DNA of 64,000 nt from Thiomicrospira sp. WB1 (GCF_001507535.1 NZ_LQBN01000001.1:558001-622000), one strand, 5' to 3'; shown: positions 36,713 through 47,754, counted from the first letter of the stretch. Numbers and translations: made by a program. The notes: generated by a model not told the origin, from the letters alone.

Positions 36713-37816
36713 ATGAAAATCAACGCGTATTCTATGAAAACCCCATTGCTTGTTGCCTTATTGACGCTGGGGCTGACGGGGTGTGGTGAGTCAACCAATC
36801 CGGAAACCGATCCGGTCAATGTGCAAACCATTGATGCGCCTGTGGCATCGGTTGAATTGGGATCCATTCCCTTGCAGTCGGTGGTGCCCGGTTCCGTGGT
36901 CCCGGACCAGAAAGCGCGCATTGCGTCGCGTTTGATGGGCTACATTAAAGACCTGGACGTGAAAGTCGGTGATCGCGTGGACGCGGGGGATCTGCTGTTT
37001 TCGATTGATTCCAATGATGTGAGTGCGCAGATTACCCAGGCCAAGTCGGGCTACCAGCAGGCCAAAGCCGCACTGGAAGATGCCAAACTGGATTATGACC
37101 GGTTTAAAAAGCTCTATGCAGAAGACTCGGTGTCCAAGCAGCAGTTTGACAAAATCAGTCTGCAGTACCGCGTCGCGCAGGAAAATCTGGCCGCGGCTCG
37201 TTCTGCCTACAATCAGGCGCAATCCCAGCTGAACTATGTCAACGTCAAGGCGCCGTTTGATGGCGTGGTGGTTGAGAAAATGGCCGTTGCCGGTGACCTG
37301 GCTGCGCCGGGTAATCCGATTCTGGTGCTGGAAAATCTGCAATCGTTGAGTGTTCAGACGCAGGTGTCGGAAGACTTGTTTGCGGTGTTGCGCCTGGGTG
37401 ACAAGGCCGAAATCAAACTGGATGGCAAGCTTGCGCCCATTGAGGGGGAAGTTTATACATTGGTGAGTGCGGCTGATCCCAAGTCGCGCACCCACACAGT
37501 CAAACTCAGCCTGCCTAAAGGCATTGGTAATGTGAACAGCGGGACTTTTGCGCGCGTTGGGTTTACCCATGGGGAACGTCAGGCCATGATGGTGCCACGC
37601 ACCGCCGTGGTGAACCGTTCGGGCATTGAAGGCGTGTTTGTGGTCTCCGACGGCAAGGCCCGTTTCCATATGGTACGTCTGGGCGAAGTCATTGGTGATC
37701 AGGTCGAGGTCAAATCCGGTCTTCAGCTGGGGGACACCATTGTCGTGGACAATAATATGAGCATCCTCAATGGGGACCGCATCGCAACCGACGACGCACA
37801 AGGCAAGGGGGCGTAA
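36713..37816 (+). CDS. RND periplasmic adaptor (membrane-fusion lipoprotein)
   Basis: ~367 residues. Lipoprotein signal MKTPLLVALLTLGLTGC (lipobox LTGC). A biotinyl-lipoyl-like segment (VGDRVDAGDLLFSID) and an alpha-helical hairpin (~residues 100-165) follow. The matching half-lipoyl NYVNVKAPFDGVVVEK, a beta-barrel and the C-terminal membrane-proximal domain (MMVPRTAVVNRSGIEGVFVV) complete the MFP fold. It bridges the RND pump and the TolC-like channel. ATG 36713 is preferred, with CAGGTGAG upstream. Its stop is immediately followed by the pump start. Confidence 0.94.
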   Translation: MKINAYSMKTPLLVALLTLGLTGCGESTNPETDPVNVQTIDAPVASVELGSIPLQSVVPGSVVPDQKARIASRLMGYIKDLDVKVGDRVDAGDLLFSIDSNDVSAQITQAKSGYQQAKAALEDAKLDYDRFKKLYAEDSVSKQQFDKISLQYRVAQENLAAARSAYNQAQSQLNYVNVKAPFDGVVVEKMAVAGDLAAPGNPILVLENLQSLSVQTQVSEDLFAVLRLGDKAEIKLDGKLAPIEGEVYTLVSAADPKSRTHTVKLSLPKGIGNVNSGTFARVGFTHGERQAMMVPRTAVVNRSGIEGVFVVSDGKARFHMVRLGEVIGDQVEVKSGLQLGDTIVVDNNMSILNGDRIATDDAQGKGA

Positions 37817-40800
37817 ATGAGCGCGGACAAGCTTAATTCAGCCGGGAAACTGGCCAAGGCGTTTATTCACTCGAAGATCACCATGATGATCATGGTGGCG
37901 GTGACGCTGGCTGGGGTGCTGGCATTGATGGTCACGCCACGTGAATACAATCCGCAAATTGTGGTCCCTGCGGCCAACATCATGGTGCCGAAAGCCGGGG
38001 CGACCCCGGAAGAAGTTCAGAACATGGTGGTCAAACCCCTTGAGAGCATTATGAACTCGGTCTCGGGCGTCAAACACACCTTTGGGTATGCCAGCAACGA
38101 TTTCGGGGTGGTAACGGTTCAGTTTGATGTGGGCGAAAACCAGGAAGACAGTCTGGTCAAGCTCTATAACCAGCTGATGCAGAACATGGACCGCATGCCA
38201 CCGGATACTCAGGAACCGATCGTCAAACCCATCAATGTGGACGATGTGCCGATTATGACACTGGCGCTCACCTCCACGGAGCTGTCCGGCTTTGACCTGC
38301 GTGACGTTTCTCTCAAGGTGGTGGAAGAAATCCGCAAAGTGCCCGGCGTCAGCTTTACCGATGTGGTCGGTGGCAAAAAACGGGCGGTCAATGTGTGGCT
38401 GGATGCCCGCAAAATTGCCTCAGTGGGCATGTCACTGCAAACCATCAGCGACATGCTAAAGGGCAATAATGTGTCCCTGCCAGCGGGCAGTCTGGTGGAG
38501 CAGAATCAGCACTACCCGGTGCGTCTGAACGGGTATCTGGGCAATGCCGAAGAAGTGGGTGAGATCATTATCGGCACTCACCAGGGTCGCCCGATTTACC
38601 TGAAAGACATTGCCCGCATTGAAGACGGCCCGATGGAAGAAGACGTCAGCACCCGAATCGGTTTCGGTTCGGCGGCCGGGCAAAACATTCGCGGCGAACA
38701 GCCTGCGGTGACCATTTCGCTGGCCAAAAAACCCGGCACCAATGCGGTGACCGTGGCCAATGCCGTACTGGATAAGGTTGATCTGCTGAAAAAGAGCGTG
38801 ATTCCTGCCAACGTCGACGTGGTGGTGACACGCGACGATGGCAAAAAAGCCAATGCGGCCGTCAACATTTTGATGGAACACTTAGGCATTGCTGTGGGCT
38901 CGGTGATCGTGATTCTGGTCCTGTTCCTGGGCTGGCGTGAAGCGGGCATTGTGACATTGACCGTGCCATTGATTCTGTTTGTGGTGCTGTTTGTGGGCTA
39001 TGTGTCCGGCCAGAGCATCAACCGGATCACCCTGTTTGCATTGATTCTGTCGCTGGGGTTATTGGTGGATGCCGCGATTGTGGTGATCGAAAACATACAC
39101 CGACACATACACGAAGGGTTTGATCCCAAGAATTTTGATGAATTATTGATTAAAGCCACCAATGAAATCGGGAACCCTACTAATGTCGCGACGTTTGCGG
39201 TCATACTGGCCTTTATCCCGATGATTTTTGTGACTGGGATGATGGGGCCGTTTATGGCACCGATCCCGTTTAACGTGCCGGTGGCCATGATTGCGTCCCT
39301 GGTGATCGCTTATATGCTGGTGCCTTACCTCTCGTACCGTTTGTTGGGGAATAAGGCCATCAAGGAGATGCAGTCCCGAGAAAGCACGGAGACGCATCAT
39401 GTCACCGAACCGGATTGGATGCAGAAACTGTATGAAAAATCCATTGTGCCCATGCTGGAAAGTCGCACCAAGCGCAATGTGTTTTTGTTTGTGGTGTTGA
39501 TGGCACTGTTTGCGGCCATGATTCAGCCTGCGCTGCAGTTTATGCGGGATGATGGCATGAACAATCCCCTGCACCCGGCTGGCGTGGAAGTGAAGATGCT
39601 GCCGTATGACAACACCAGCACCTTCCTGGTTCAGGTGGACATGCCGGAAGGCACGGCGCTCGAGAGCACCGATATTGTGGTCCGTCGTGTCAATGAGGTG
39701 ATTGCCGATTTGCCGCATGTGACCGATTACAGTGTTTTTCTGGGCAAACCGGCACCGATTGACTTTGCCGCACTGGTGCGCGGTGACTTGATCAAACAGG
39801 GCGTGAACTTTGCCCAAATTCGGGTGAACCTGACCGATAAAACCCAACGGGATTTATCGTCGCACGAACTGGTACAAATGCTCGACGAGCGATTGAGCTC
39901 GGTCAAAAAGGTTTTCCCTGGGGCCAACATCAAGCTGTATGAAACCCCGCCAGGGCCGCCGGTGACCACGCAGATTCTGGCCGAACTCTACGGGCCGGAT
40001 TACGACAAGCTCCGTCAGGCGGCGCTGGAAATCACGGATAAGATGCATGATGTCTATGGTCTGACGAATATTGATAACAGTGTCACCGCTAACAGCGTCA
40101 GCTATCAGATCAATATCGACCGCACTCAGGCTAATCTGTTGGGTGTGGTGCCGGCTCAGGTTGCCAAGATGTTGCGCGATTACATTAATGGCTATGAGCT
40201 GGGCTACATGCACCTTGATAACGTTCGAGAGCCGGTCAATATTGTGGTGCGTTTACCGCGCTCTGAACGGACCGTGCCGGAACAGTTGATGTCACTGAAT
40301 GTGCAATCGCGTTCCGGTGCGTCCGTGCCGGTCGCCTCCTTTGCCGACATCAAGGAAGTCACCAAGGCCAAGCCGATCATCGGACGTGACCAGCATCAGA
40401 TGGTGATGGTCGGGGGTGAGCTGCTGCGCTCCAGCCCGGTTTATGCCGTTCTGACCCTGGATGGCATGCTGGACGGCGTCAAACTGCCGGAATCCGACGT
40501 CACCTTCCATACCGCCAATCTGGGCTTTGTGGAAGCCGAGCCGAAAGACGTGATGGAGTATTCCCTGCTCTGGGGCGGTGAAATGCGCCTGACACTCGAT
40601 GTGTTCCGCGATATGGGCAGCGCCTTCATTGTGGCGATTATCTTCATTTATCTGGTGCTGGTGGGTTACTACCGCTCGTTTATGATGCCGTTGATTGTGA
40701 TGGGGGCGATCCCGTTGACCATGATTGGGGTGTTTCCGGGCCACTGGATCATGGGACAGGCCTTTACCGCCACGTCCATGATCGGGGTGATTGCACTGGC

Positions 40801-41122
40801 CGGGATCGTGGTGCGTAACTCTTTGCTGTTGATCGACTTCATCCTTGAGTATCGGGCCGAAGGCAAGACACTGAAAGAAGCGGTGATTGAAGCTGGTAAG
40901 GTTCGATTCCGGCCGATTTTGCTGACGGCGTTGGCGATCATGTTCGGGTCCATGATCATGATCACCGATCCGGTCTTTGGAGGTCTGGCGATCTCTCTGA
41001 TCTTTGGTACCTTCTCCGCCACGGTGTTGACACTGCTGGTGATTCCATTGCTGTACTTTATCTGGCAATGGCACGGTGGCGTCAAATACACCGAAGGTGG
41101 CATGAGCAAGCCAGGCAGCTGA
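37817..41122 (+). CDS. RND family efflux permease
   Basis: 1101 residues, twelve membrane segments and two large periplasmic loops, as in AcrB/MexB-type pumps but slightly longer. The start codon directly follows the adaptor stop. Segment 4 reads GLLVDAAIVVIENI where AcrB has the proton-relay pair Asp407-Asp408; only the first Asp is kept. Segment 10 reads GIVVRNSLLLIDF, with Arg at the position of AcrB Lys940. It may therefore use an altered proton relay or belong to a distinct RND subfamily. The substrate cannot be read from sequence; the CusA-type metal-relay pattern is not evident. A strong terminator follows. Confidence 0.92.
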   Translation: MSADKLNSAGKLAKAFIHSKITMMIMVAVTLAGVLALMVTPREYNPQIVVPAANIMVPKAGATPEEVQNMVVKPLESIMNSVSGVKHTFGYASNDFGVVTVQFDVGENQEDSLVKLYNQLMQNMDRMPPDTQEPIVKPINVDDVPIMTLALTSTELSGFDLRDVSLKVVEEIRKVPGVSFTDVVGGKKRAVNVWLDARKIASVGMSLQTISDMLKGNNVSLPAGSLVEQNQHYPVRLNGYLGNAEEVGEIIIGTHQGRPIYLKDIARIEDGPMEEDVSTRIGFGSAAGQNIRGEQPAVTISLAKKPGTNAVTVANAVLDKVDLLKKSVIPANVDVVVTRDDGKKANAAVNILMEHLGIAVGSVIVILVLFLGWREAGIVTLTVPLILFVVLFVGYVSGQSINRITLFALILSLGLLVDAAIVVIENIHRHIHEGFDPKNFDELLIKATNEIGNPTNVATFAVILAFIPMIFVTGMMGPFMAPIPFNVPVAMIASLVIAYMLVPYLSYRLLGNKAIKEMQSRESTETHHVTEPDWMQKLYEKSIVPMLESRTKRNVFLFVVLMALFAAMIQPALQFMRDDGMNNPLHPAGVEVKMLPYDNTSTFLVQVDMPEGTALESTDIVVRRVNEVIADLPHVTDYSVFLGKPAPIDFAALVRGDLIKQGVNFAQIRVNLTDKTQRDLSSHELVQMLDERLSSVKKVFPGANIKLYETPPGPPVTTQILAELYGPDYDKLRQAALEITDKMHDVYGLTNIDNSVTANSVSYQINIDRTQANLLGVVPAQVAKMLRDYINGYELGYMHLDNVREPVNIVVRLPRSERTVPEQLMSLNVQSRSGASVPVASFADIKEVTKAKPIIGRDQHQMVMVGGELLRSSPVYAVLTLDGMLDGVKLPESDVTFHTANLGFVEAEPKDVMEYSLLWGGEMRLTLDVFRDMGSAFIVAIIFIYLVLVGYYRSFMMPLIVMGAIPLTMIGVFPGHWIMGQAFTATSMIGVIALAGIVVRNSLLLIDFILEYRAEGKTLKEAVIEAGKVRFRPILLTALAIMFGSMIMITDPVFGGLAISLIFGTFSATVLTLLVIPLLYFIWQWHGGVKYTEGGMSKPGS

Positions 41123-41149
41123 TCCTTATAACCGGATCGGTGAACGCCT

Positions 41150-41185
41150 AAGCCATGGCCCTTTTGGGGGTCATGGCTTTTTTAT
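41150..41185 (+). terminator. Terminator of the efflux operon
   Basis: Arms AAGCCATG and CATGGCTT, extended inside by CCC/GGG pairing, followed by a T-run. Confidence 0.9.
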
Positions 41186-41216
41186 TGCCTGACGCATTTG
41201 TATCGGGTGTTTTTCT

Positions 41217-41228
41217 ACCAGGCCTGGT
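41217..41228. repeat. Dispersed palindrome ACCAGGCCTGGT, copy 9
   Basis: Perfect copy in the gap downstream of the efflux operon terminator; left flank ttttct. The rest of the gap (41230-41437) shows no feature I can name. Confidence 0.95.
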
Positions 41229-41437
41229 TAGCCCGAATATTTCACAAATTTGCACCGACCTTGCTTGCCCCTTGATTCCACAAGCAATATTTCCTCAGAC
41301 GGTCGTAATCATGGATACGACGCTTCTTCGGAAATTTCCTTGTGAAAACAAGTTCCTGCGCAATCTCAGCACAAATTCATGAAACATTCGGGTTAGAAAA
41401 ACCTGGTTGAGGGCGTGTATATGACAGTTGTGTTACA

Positions 41438-41458
41438 CTTTGCGCAAAACGCGCAAAG
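41438..41458 (+). promoter_or_regulatory. Hairpin overlapping the ribosome site of the next gene
   Basis: Perfect 8-bp stem CTTTGCGC / GCGCAAAG around AAAAC. Its 3' arm runs into the AAGAAGGA ribosome site of the gene at 41470. It could be an operator or limit translation. Confidence 0.5.
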
Positions 41459-41469
41459 AAGGACCTTGC

Positions 41470-41949
41470 ATGACTCGTCAATGTCAACCTTGTACCGCCT
41501 GCTGCGATGGCTGGGTACAGATCACCGTCAAAGGCTGTGAAGCCTATCCGGGGCATCCTTGTCCCCACAGTACCGGCCAGGGCTGTGACGATTATGAAAA
41601 TCGGCCGGTCAACCCCTGTCGAAATTTCGAGTGCGCCTGGATCAAACAGGGCAGTCGTTTGCCGGACGATTTTCGTCCAGATGAATGCGGGGCACTGGTC
41701 ATTGACCATGTGCTGACGTGGGAAGGCCTAGTGGTCGATCTGGCGGTGCCGGTCGGGCGTGAAATCCCTGAAAAAACATTAAATTGGTTGATGCAGGAGG
41801 CCGAAAAGAAGATGCGTCCTCTGATTTATCAGATGCAGGACCCGGAAGTGGATGAGCTGGAAAAGAACCCTTTGACCCTGGCGTATGGTCCGCCGGCGTT
41901 TCAACAATGGGTGATGCAGCAACAGGCCGAAGGGCGCAAACTCTGGTAA
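41470..41949 (+). CDS. YkgJ-like Cys-cluster protein
   Basis: 159 residues starting MTRQCQPCTACCDGW behind AAGGA. The spacing CxxCxxCC at the start, then CEAYPGHPCPH, GCDDYENRPVNPCRNFECAW, resembles YkgJ-type proteins annotated as putative zinc- or iron-chelating or Fe-S proteins. The C-terminal half is helical and lacks cysteines. Function unproven; metal binding is inferred from cysteine spacing. It is followed by a bidirectional terminator shared with the convergent chemoreceptor. Confidence 0.8.
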   Translation: MTRQCQPCTACCDGWVQITVKGCEAYPGHPCPHSTGQGCDDYENRPVNPCRNFECAWIKQGSRLPDDFRPDECGALVIDHVLTWEGLVVDLAVPVGREIPEKTLNWLMQEAEKKMRPLIYQMQDPEVDELEKNPLTLAYGPPAFQQWVMQQQAEGRKLW

Positions 41950-41974
41950 AGTTCCGGCCTTATCTGTGGCACAT

Positions 41975-42012
41975 AAAAAAGCCCGCTGGTCTTGCGACCG
42001 CGGGCTTTTTTG
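41975..42012. terminator. Bidirectional terminator
   Basis: AAAAAAGCCCGC and GCGGGCTTTTTT form a 12-bp stem (loop ~13 nt) with A/T tracts on both sides. It serves the convergent genes on either flank. Confidence 0.92.
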
Positions 42013-42033
42013 TTGGACGGAATCGGAACGGTG

Positions 42034-45000
42034 TTAAAACTCGCTCCACTCATCTTCCTCTTTGCTGTGCGCCGGTTGTGGCGGCGGTGGGGTTTGTGTG
42101 GCGCTATTGCGCCCCTCGCTGCGCTGAGGGGACGGTTTGGGCGCCGAGCTGGCCTGAGGTTTGGATGACGTCCGGTTGTGCTGAGATGCCTTGGCGTCGC
42201 TTTGGTGGCCCGACTGAGCAGAAGACGGCTTCTTCGCGATCGTTTTGGGCGTTTCCTCAGACGCTTTGGGTTTGTGACGCGCTTCGTCCTTTTGTTTGCG
42301 CGCAATTGCCGCCTCGGCGCGCGTCAAACCGTCAATGACTTTTTCACTGGCCGTATCCAGCTTGTCAAATTCGGTTTTCACCGTTTCGAAGTCGTCATTC
42401 TGATGCGCGTCCAGAATCCGTTTGATGGTAGCGTGAAGCTCCTTGTGCCACTTCTCGACTTCCTGCATTTCAGGCATGCTCAAGAAAGCCTGGCCTTCTT
42501 CTCCATACATCCACTGCCCCAGAGCACACTTGGTGTGATCGGTGGCCGTTTCTTTGTTGAACTCGGCATCGATCCCTTCCACATAGGCCAGCACCAAGCC
42601 TTTCCACTGGCGGTGGGCACGGCGAGCATGGGCAAAAGTAAAGTCGCCGGTTTCCATGGCCGTTTCAAAACCGATCTGCTTCAGATCAAATTTGAAGGTG
42701 CCGATCACGTTTTGCACCTCTTCGGCCAGACGACTCATGTCGGCGGTGCGATCGGCGGTTTTTTCCACCAGGGCCGAGTTCTGCTGGGTCACCTGGTCGA
42801 TGCTGCTGATCGCGGTATTGACCTGTTCCACCCCTTTGGCCTGTTCGGCGGTGGTGTCGGAGATTTCCTTGACGTAGTTCCCGATTTTTTCAATCGAGCC
42901 ATTGATCAGCTCCAGTGCCTTGCCGGATTCATCCGCGAGTTTGGCACCTTCCTGCACTTTCTCAACCGTGCTGTCGATCAGGTCGCGAATGTCTTTGGCC
43001 GCTTCGCTGGATTTGCCGGCGAGCGAGCGTACTTCGCCTGCCACCACGGCAAAGCCACGACCGTGCTCACCGGCGCGCGCGGCTTCCACCGCCGCGTTCA
43101 GCGCGAGCAGGTTGGTCTGGAAGGCAATACTGTCGATCAGTGAGGTGATCTCGGAAATTTTGGTGCTGGCTTCGTTGATTTCATTGATCGATTCAATGGT
43201 TCGGTGCACCACCTGGTTGGCATCCTGCGCTTCCTTCAGTGACAGCGTGGCCGCCTCATTGGCATCGCTGGCATTGTTGGCCGTCTGCTGGATGGTCGAG
43301 GTGATCTGTTCCATGCTCGCCGCCGTTTCTTGGAGGGAAGCGGCCTGCTGCTGGGTACGCGAAGACAGATCAATCACATCGTTGGAGATGTCCATGGTGC
43401 CTGTGGCCAGATTGTTTACGGAGTAAGTGGTCTGGGCCATCAGGCTGCTGACATTGGTGACCGAGTTGTTGATGCCTTCACGCAACACCGCCAAGGTGCC
43501 GTCGGTTTCCATGTGGATGCGCTGTTTCAGGTCCCCGGTGCCTTGAGCAACCATGACCTGGGTGGCGTTTTCGATGATTTTTTCCAAAGCGTCCAAGGTT
43601 GCGTTGATGTTGTCTTTGAGCACCTGCATTTCACCACTGGCTTTGGCGGTGATGCGTTTGCCAAAGAAGCCTTGAGAGACTTCGCTCATCAGTTCGTTGA
43701 CTTCGTAGAAAACCCCTTTCAACAATGACATGGCAGCCTGAGCATCATGCAGCGCACGTTTGAATTCACCCATGGCTTTGTCCGAAGTTTCATAGCTGAA
43801 GTTACCAGCATGAATTTCCTGCAGTACGTGGCGCACTTCGGAGAAGGTGTCTTCCAACTGTTGGGATGCCGCATTGAGGTTGCGTTTTAATACGTCAAAG
43901 TCACCGGTCATTGGAATGACCGTGGAGGTTTTCAGGCGACCTTCGGCAATGTCTTTCATCATGCGACCGGCCTCACCCATGGCGACCTGGGTCATTTGCA
44001 TCTGCCCGTTATAAGCTTCGGCCAGCAATCCCATTTCATTGGGGATGCGGGCATCGGCGCGGGCGCTCAAGTTGCCGGTGTCACGCGCATGGTCCATGAC
44101 TTTGGCAATGCGCTTGATGGGCAGGACCATATTGCTGCGGATGATCAGCAGGAACACCAGAATCAATAGAATCATGGAGAGCGCGACCTTCACAACGGTG
44201 TCGACGGCCGCATCAAAGCTGACGGCGTTAAGCGCATTCAGTTTACTCAGGCTCTCATCCAAAATGTGGTAACCGATCAAATCGCCATTGGTGTCAGTGA
44301 TCGGCAGAGCCACCATAAACCGATCGTTCAGTAGCAAGTGCTCTTGTTTGATCAGTTGAGTGATGTCAATGGATTGCAGGCGTTCAACCGTGTCCGGATT
44401 GAAAAGATCGGTACTGGATAGGGTATAAGAGCCAATTTTGGGGTTATCTTGTGCTTTTTGTGCAATCTCGAGCGCTTCGTCAACTAAAACGGACGCATAG
44501 CTGATGTCACGCTTGGCCATTTGATTTTTTAGGTTATCAATGCCAGTCACGACTTCGACCGATCCAATGACTTGATTACCGTTGTCCTTAAAAACCGGCG
44601 CAACGCTTCGAATGGCAATGCCACGACGACCCAGTTCGATCCCACCGACGGTTTTTTTCTGTTCGCGCACCTGATTGACGGTGTAACGGAACCCTGAAAT
44701 GTCATCGCCGCGTTTGTCGGTCCAGGATCGGTAGAAAGAATGCCCATTGGCGTCATGCACGTGCACTTTGGGCGTGATGCCATGCGCCTGTTTCATGGAC
44801 TGAATCTTGGCGTCTACGGTTTGCTTGGCCAGCAAGGGGTAGTCGCTTTCCAAAGCTGCCCTGACATCTGGATGAGTGGCAAAACCAAGTGCCTGCCCAA
44901 TATCACCGGCGCGAGCTTTGTCGATAATGCTATCCAGACGCTCCGCTATTTGGTCGTGGCGTTCGACCGCATTGAGTGCTTCGACTTTCTGGTAGGTGAT

Positions 45001-45567
45001 TTGAGACAGCAAAGCTGTGATGGCAATCCCGGCGACAACCAAAGTTGTCCCGATCGCAGCCAGCTTGGGCATGATTTTGAGTTTGTAAAAAGGGTTAAAC
45101 TTATGGAGCGTGGCCTGTTTGGGTGACTCAATGTGGCCTTGGTTGATCACTTTTTTGCCCGCGCTGATGTCTTTGTAGGCTTGCGCGGCGGCCACTTTGT
45201 CCGCTTCCGGCGGCGGGGTGCGCACGGAAATGTACCCGGTGGTCTGGCCGTTTTCCACCACAGGCGCGGCGTTGGCGATGACCCAGTAATAGCGTCCGTC
45301 CTTGGCGCGGTTTTTGACCAGCTGAGTCCAGCCTTCGCCCGCGTGCAAGGTGTCCCAGAAATCTTTGAACACCGCTTTGGGAACATCCGGGTGGCGTAGA
45401 ATGTTGTGCGGCTGGCCGATGATTTCATCGTGCTCGTAACCACTGATTTCAATGAATTCGGAATTGGCTTCGAGTATGGTTCCCTTCAGATCCGTCCGGG
45501 AGATCAAACGATAATGCTCGGGAACATGGATTTCTTCATTGATGATCGGGCGGTCGCTTGGATTCAT
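42034..45567 (-). CDS. Large methyl-accepting chemotaxis protein (PAS, Cache, HAMP, MA, CZB)
   Basis: ~1177 residues. The start ATG 45567 has GAAGG upstream. Order: an Aer-like PAS domain (~15-120, [23 protein letters not shown]); membrane segment ~165-188; a periplasmic Cache-type sensor; membrane segment ~465-485; HAMP plus a long HAMP-like/helical spacer; and the MA signalling domain with the conserved tip ([29 protein letters not shown]). Next is a CZB zinc-binding domain ([29 protein letters not shown]). A ~70-residue Lys/Ser/Pro-rich linker ends in EDEWSEF. The C-terminal WSEF pattern matches the W-x-x-F CheR-tether pentapeptide (NWETF in E. coli). No che genes are nearby. Confidence 0.93.
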   Translation of the reverse strand: MNPSDRPIINEEIHVPEHYRLISRTDLKGTILEANSEFIEISGYEHDEIIGQPHNILRHPDVPKAVFKDFWDTLHAGEGWTQLVKNRAKDGRYYWVIANAAPVVENGQTTGYISVRTPPPEADKVAAAQAYKDISAGKKVINQGHIESPKQATLHKFNPFYKLKIMPKLAAIGTTLVVAGIAITALLSQITYQKVEALNAVERHDQIAERLDSIIDKARAGDIGQALGFATHPDVRAALESDYPLLAKQTVDAKIQSMKQAHGITPKVHVHDANGHSFYRSWTDKRGDDISGFRYTVNQVREQKKTVGGIELGRRGIAIRSVAPVFKDNGNQVIGSVEVVTGIDNLKNQMAKRDISYASVLVDEALEIAQKAQDNPKIGSYTLSSTDLFNPDTVERLQSIDITQLIKQEHLLLNDRFMVALPITDTNGDLIGYHILDESLSKLNALNAVSFDAAVDTVVKVALSMILLILVFLLIIRSNMVLPIKRIAKVMDHARDTGNLSARADARIPNEMGLLAEAYNGQMQMTQVAMGEAGRMMKDIAEGRLKTSTVIPMTGDFDVLKRNLNAASQQLEDTFSEVRHVLQEIHAGNFSYETSDKAMGEFKRALHDAQAAMSLLKGVFYEVNELMSEVSQGFFGKRITAKASGEMQVLKDNINATLDALEKIIENATQVMVAQGTGDLKQRIHMETDGTLAVLREGINNSVTNVSSLMAQTTYSVNNLATGTMDISNDVIDLSSRTQQQAASLQETAASMEQITSTIQQTANNASDANEAATLSLKEAQDANQVVHRTIESINEINEASTKISEITSLIDSIAFQTNLLALNAAVEAARAGEHGRGFAVVAGEVRSLAGKSSEAAKDIRDLIDSTVEKVQEGAKLADESGKALELINGSIEKIGNYVKEISDTTAEQAKGVEQVNTAISSIDQVTQQNSALVEKTADRTADMSRLAEEVQNVIGTFKFDLKQIGFETAMETGDFTFAHARRAHRQWKGLVLAYVEGIDAEFNKETATDHTKCALGQWMYGEEGQAFLSMPEMQEVEKWHKELHATIKRILDAHQNDDFETVKTEFDKLDTASEKVIDGLTRAEAAIARKQKDEARHKPKASEETPKTIAKKPSSAQSGHQSDAKASQHNRTSSKPQASSAPKPSPQRSEGRNSATQTPPPPQPAHSKEEDEWSEF

Positions 45568-45686
45568 AATCGTTGCCTTCTGATGTTGTTCGTTCGGTGC
45601 AATGGCCACATCTTTTTAACTGAAATGTAACCGCGCGGCTGTTTTTTTTCAACAAAACTTTCGTGACAAAGGGCCAGTAGCCTCTT

Positions 45687-45706
45687 TTGTGACCCGGTTG
45701 TCACAA
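45687..45706. promoter_or_regulatory. Inverted repeat upstream of the chemoreceptor gene
   Basis: Perfect TTGTGAC-N6-GTCACAA, 120 bp before the chemoreceptor start. The half-sites resemble CRP, but the TGTGA-TCACA spacing is 8 rather than 6, so a CRP site is unlikely. The rest of the 45610-45772 gap shows nothing else. Confidence 0.4.
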
Positions 45707-45772
45707 CAAAACGTTCGTTTTTGCCGCTTTTTGCAAGTTGAGGGCTGTTAAGCAGAAAGCGTGCCGAAACGA

Positions 45773-46306
45773 CTAGGAGCGCGTTGTCTCCGAGCCTGCT
45801 TTTTTCAGGTCCTTTGGGCGAACATAGTGGAGCAAACGGCCCCGACCTTCATTGCTTGGTTGGTCTGATAGCAGTAGATGCGCGAGCGTGGCCGTGGGAA
45901 AAGGTTTGTTGTGGGGTTGGGCTTGCACAGCAGGGCCCAGCAAACGAGCCAGAAATTGCTCAAACCCCGGATTGTGTCCGATCCAAAGCAGGCGGTGCAT
46001 GCTTTCGGGAAAGCGGGTGAGCAGTTGTTCCAGTTGGTCAAGATTGGCCAGATACAAGTGATCCACTGTTGTGACCGGAATCTCTTTGGGAAGTTGCAGT
46101 CGTTTGAGGGTTTGTTGAGCGCGTTTGGCCGGAGAGACCCAGACGGCATCCGGCATCAGTTGCTGTTGTTTGAGCCATTGGGCCATTTTGCACGCCGATT
46201 TTTTGCCTTTGTCGGAGATGGGGCGGTCAATATCGGGTTGATCCGGGTTCTTCCAATCCGATTTGGCGTGGCGCAACAGCATTAACTCTTTAAACGGATC
46301 CGACAT
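45773..46306 (-). CDS. sixA: SixA-type histidine phosphatase
   Basis: 177 residues of the histidine-phosphatase superfamily. The phosphoaccepting LMLLRHAKSDW is at the N terminus, WVSPAKRAQQTL follows, and the second catalytic His is in WIGHNPGFE. SixA proteins dephosphorylate phosphohistidine carriers; the target here is unknown. It begins 18 bp after the pyrE stop, so it is probably cotranscribed with pyrE. Confidence 0.88.
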   Translation of the reverse strand: MSDPFKELMLLRHAKSDWKNPDQPDIDRPISDKGKKSACKMAQWLKQQQLMPDAVWVSPAKRAQQTLKRLQLPKEIPVTTVDHLYLANLDQLEQLLTRFPESMHRLLWIGHNPGFEQFLARLLGPAVQAQPHNKPFPTATLAHLLLSDQPSNEGRGRLLHYVRPKDLKKAGSETTRS

Positions 46307-46324
46307 GACGCACTCCTTTGCGTT

Positions 46325-47050
<726 letters not shown>

Positions 47051-47186
47051 TTATTTTACCATTTTCGTTTTTTTTATGGGCCAGAGACCCATACAGGGTG
47101 ATTTGGCATGCTTCTCGCGTTAAGCAGGGCAACACGACTTATCTATGACAGAAAATTGACAGTTTAAACGTTGCGAGGCACCGATT

Positions 47187-47684
47187 ATGTCCATTGATTT
47201 ACGCCAGGTTGAACCGTTGGGCTCCAAAAGCTTGCTGCTGGAACAGGCGCTGCGCCGCCAGCGTGGCCGTCAGGAGATTGACTATGACGATTATGATATG
47301 TCCGATATGGTTGCGCCGGATTACGAATGGCTGAAAGAAGATAAATCAGCGATTCAGGGACTGGTCAAGCAAATGGATGCGTCCATCGGTCAGCTGTCGA
47401 AACAGATGCACGAATTGGAAAACCGTACTGAACGCAGCCGGGCCAAACTGGAAAAAGAACAACAGTTGTTATACAAGCAAATCCGGACCCTGAATGGTTT
47501 GATGAAACGTCAGGTGGACATTTTCAGCTCCGTGGAGCGCCAGGCCGAAGAGATTGAAATCAAAAACAACAACCTGATTCCCCAGGTCGGCATCGGGTTG
47601 ATTGCCGGGCTGATGTCGGCGGTCACCATCCTGGTGACGGCGCCCTGGATGACCGTGTTGATTGACATGGTGCGTGCGGGCTAG
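47187..47684 (+). CDS. Coiled-coil membrane-anchored protein of unknown function
   Basis: 165 residues, not recognised. An N-terminal segment rich in Tyr and Asp (EIDYDDYDMSDMVAPDYEW) is followed by a ~75-residue coiled coil (QLSKQMHELENRTERSRAKLEKEQQLLYKQIRTL). One or two C-terminal hydrophobic segments (VGIGLIAGLMSAVTILVTAPWMTVLIDMV) suggest a tail anchor in the inner membrane. GCGAGGC precedes the start. Alone on its strand between divergent pyrE and the reductase gene 70 bp downstream. Confidence 0.72.
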   Translation: MSIDLRQVEPLGSKSLLLEQALRRQRGRQEIDYDDYDMSDMVAPDYEWLKEDKSAIQGLVKQMDASIGQLSKQMHELENRTERSRAKLEKEQQLLYKQIRTLNGLMKRQVDIFSSVERQAEEIEIKNNNLIPQVGIGLIAGLMSAVTILVTAPWMTVLIDMVRAG

Positions 47685-47754
47685 CCAAGAAGCGTTTGGT
47701 GGGCAGTGAGTCCGGGCTTATAATCGAGTGTCAAACGATGAACAGGAGCCCGTG

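Noticed and set aside
37817-41122. Heavy-metal (CusA-type) RND assignment
   Set aside because: The CusA-like membrane metal-relay pattern was not seen; substrate left open.
45687-45706. CRP site before the chemoreceptor gene
   Set aside because: Half-sites match TGTGA/TCACA, but the spacing is 8 bp rather than 6.
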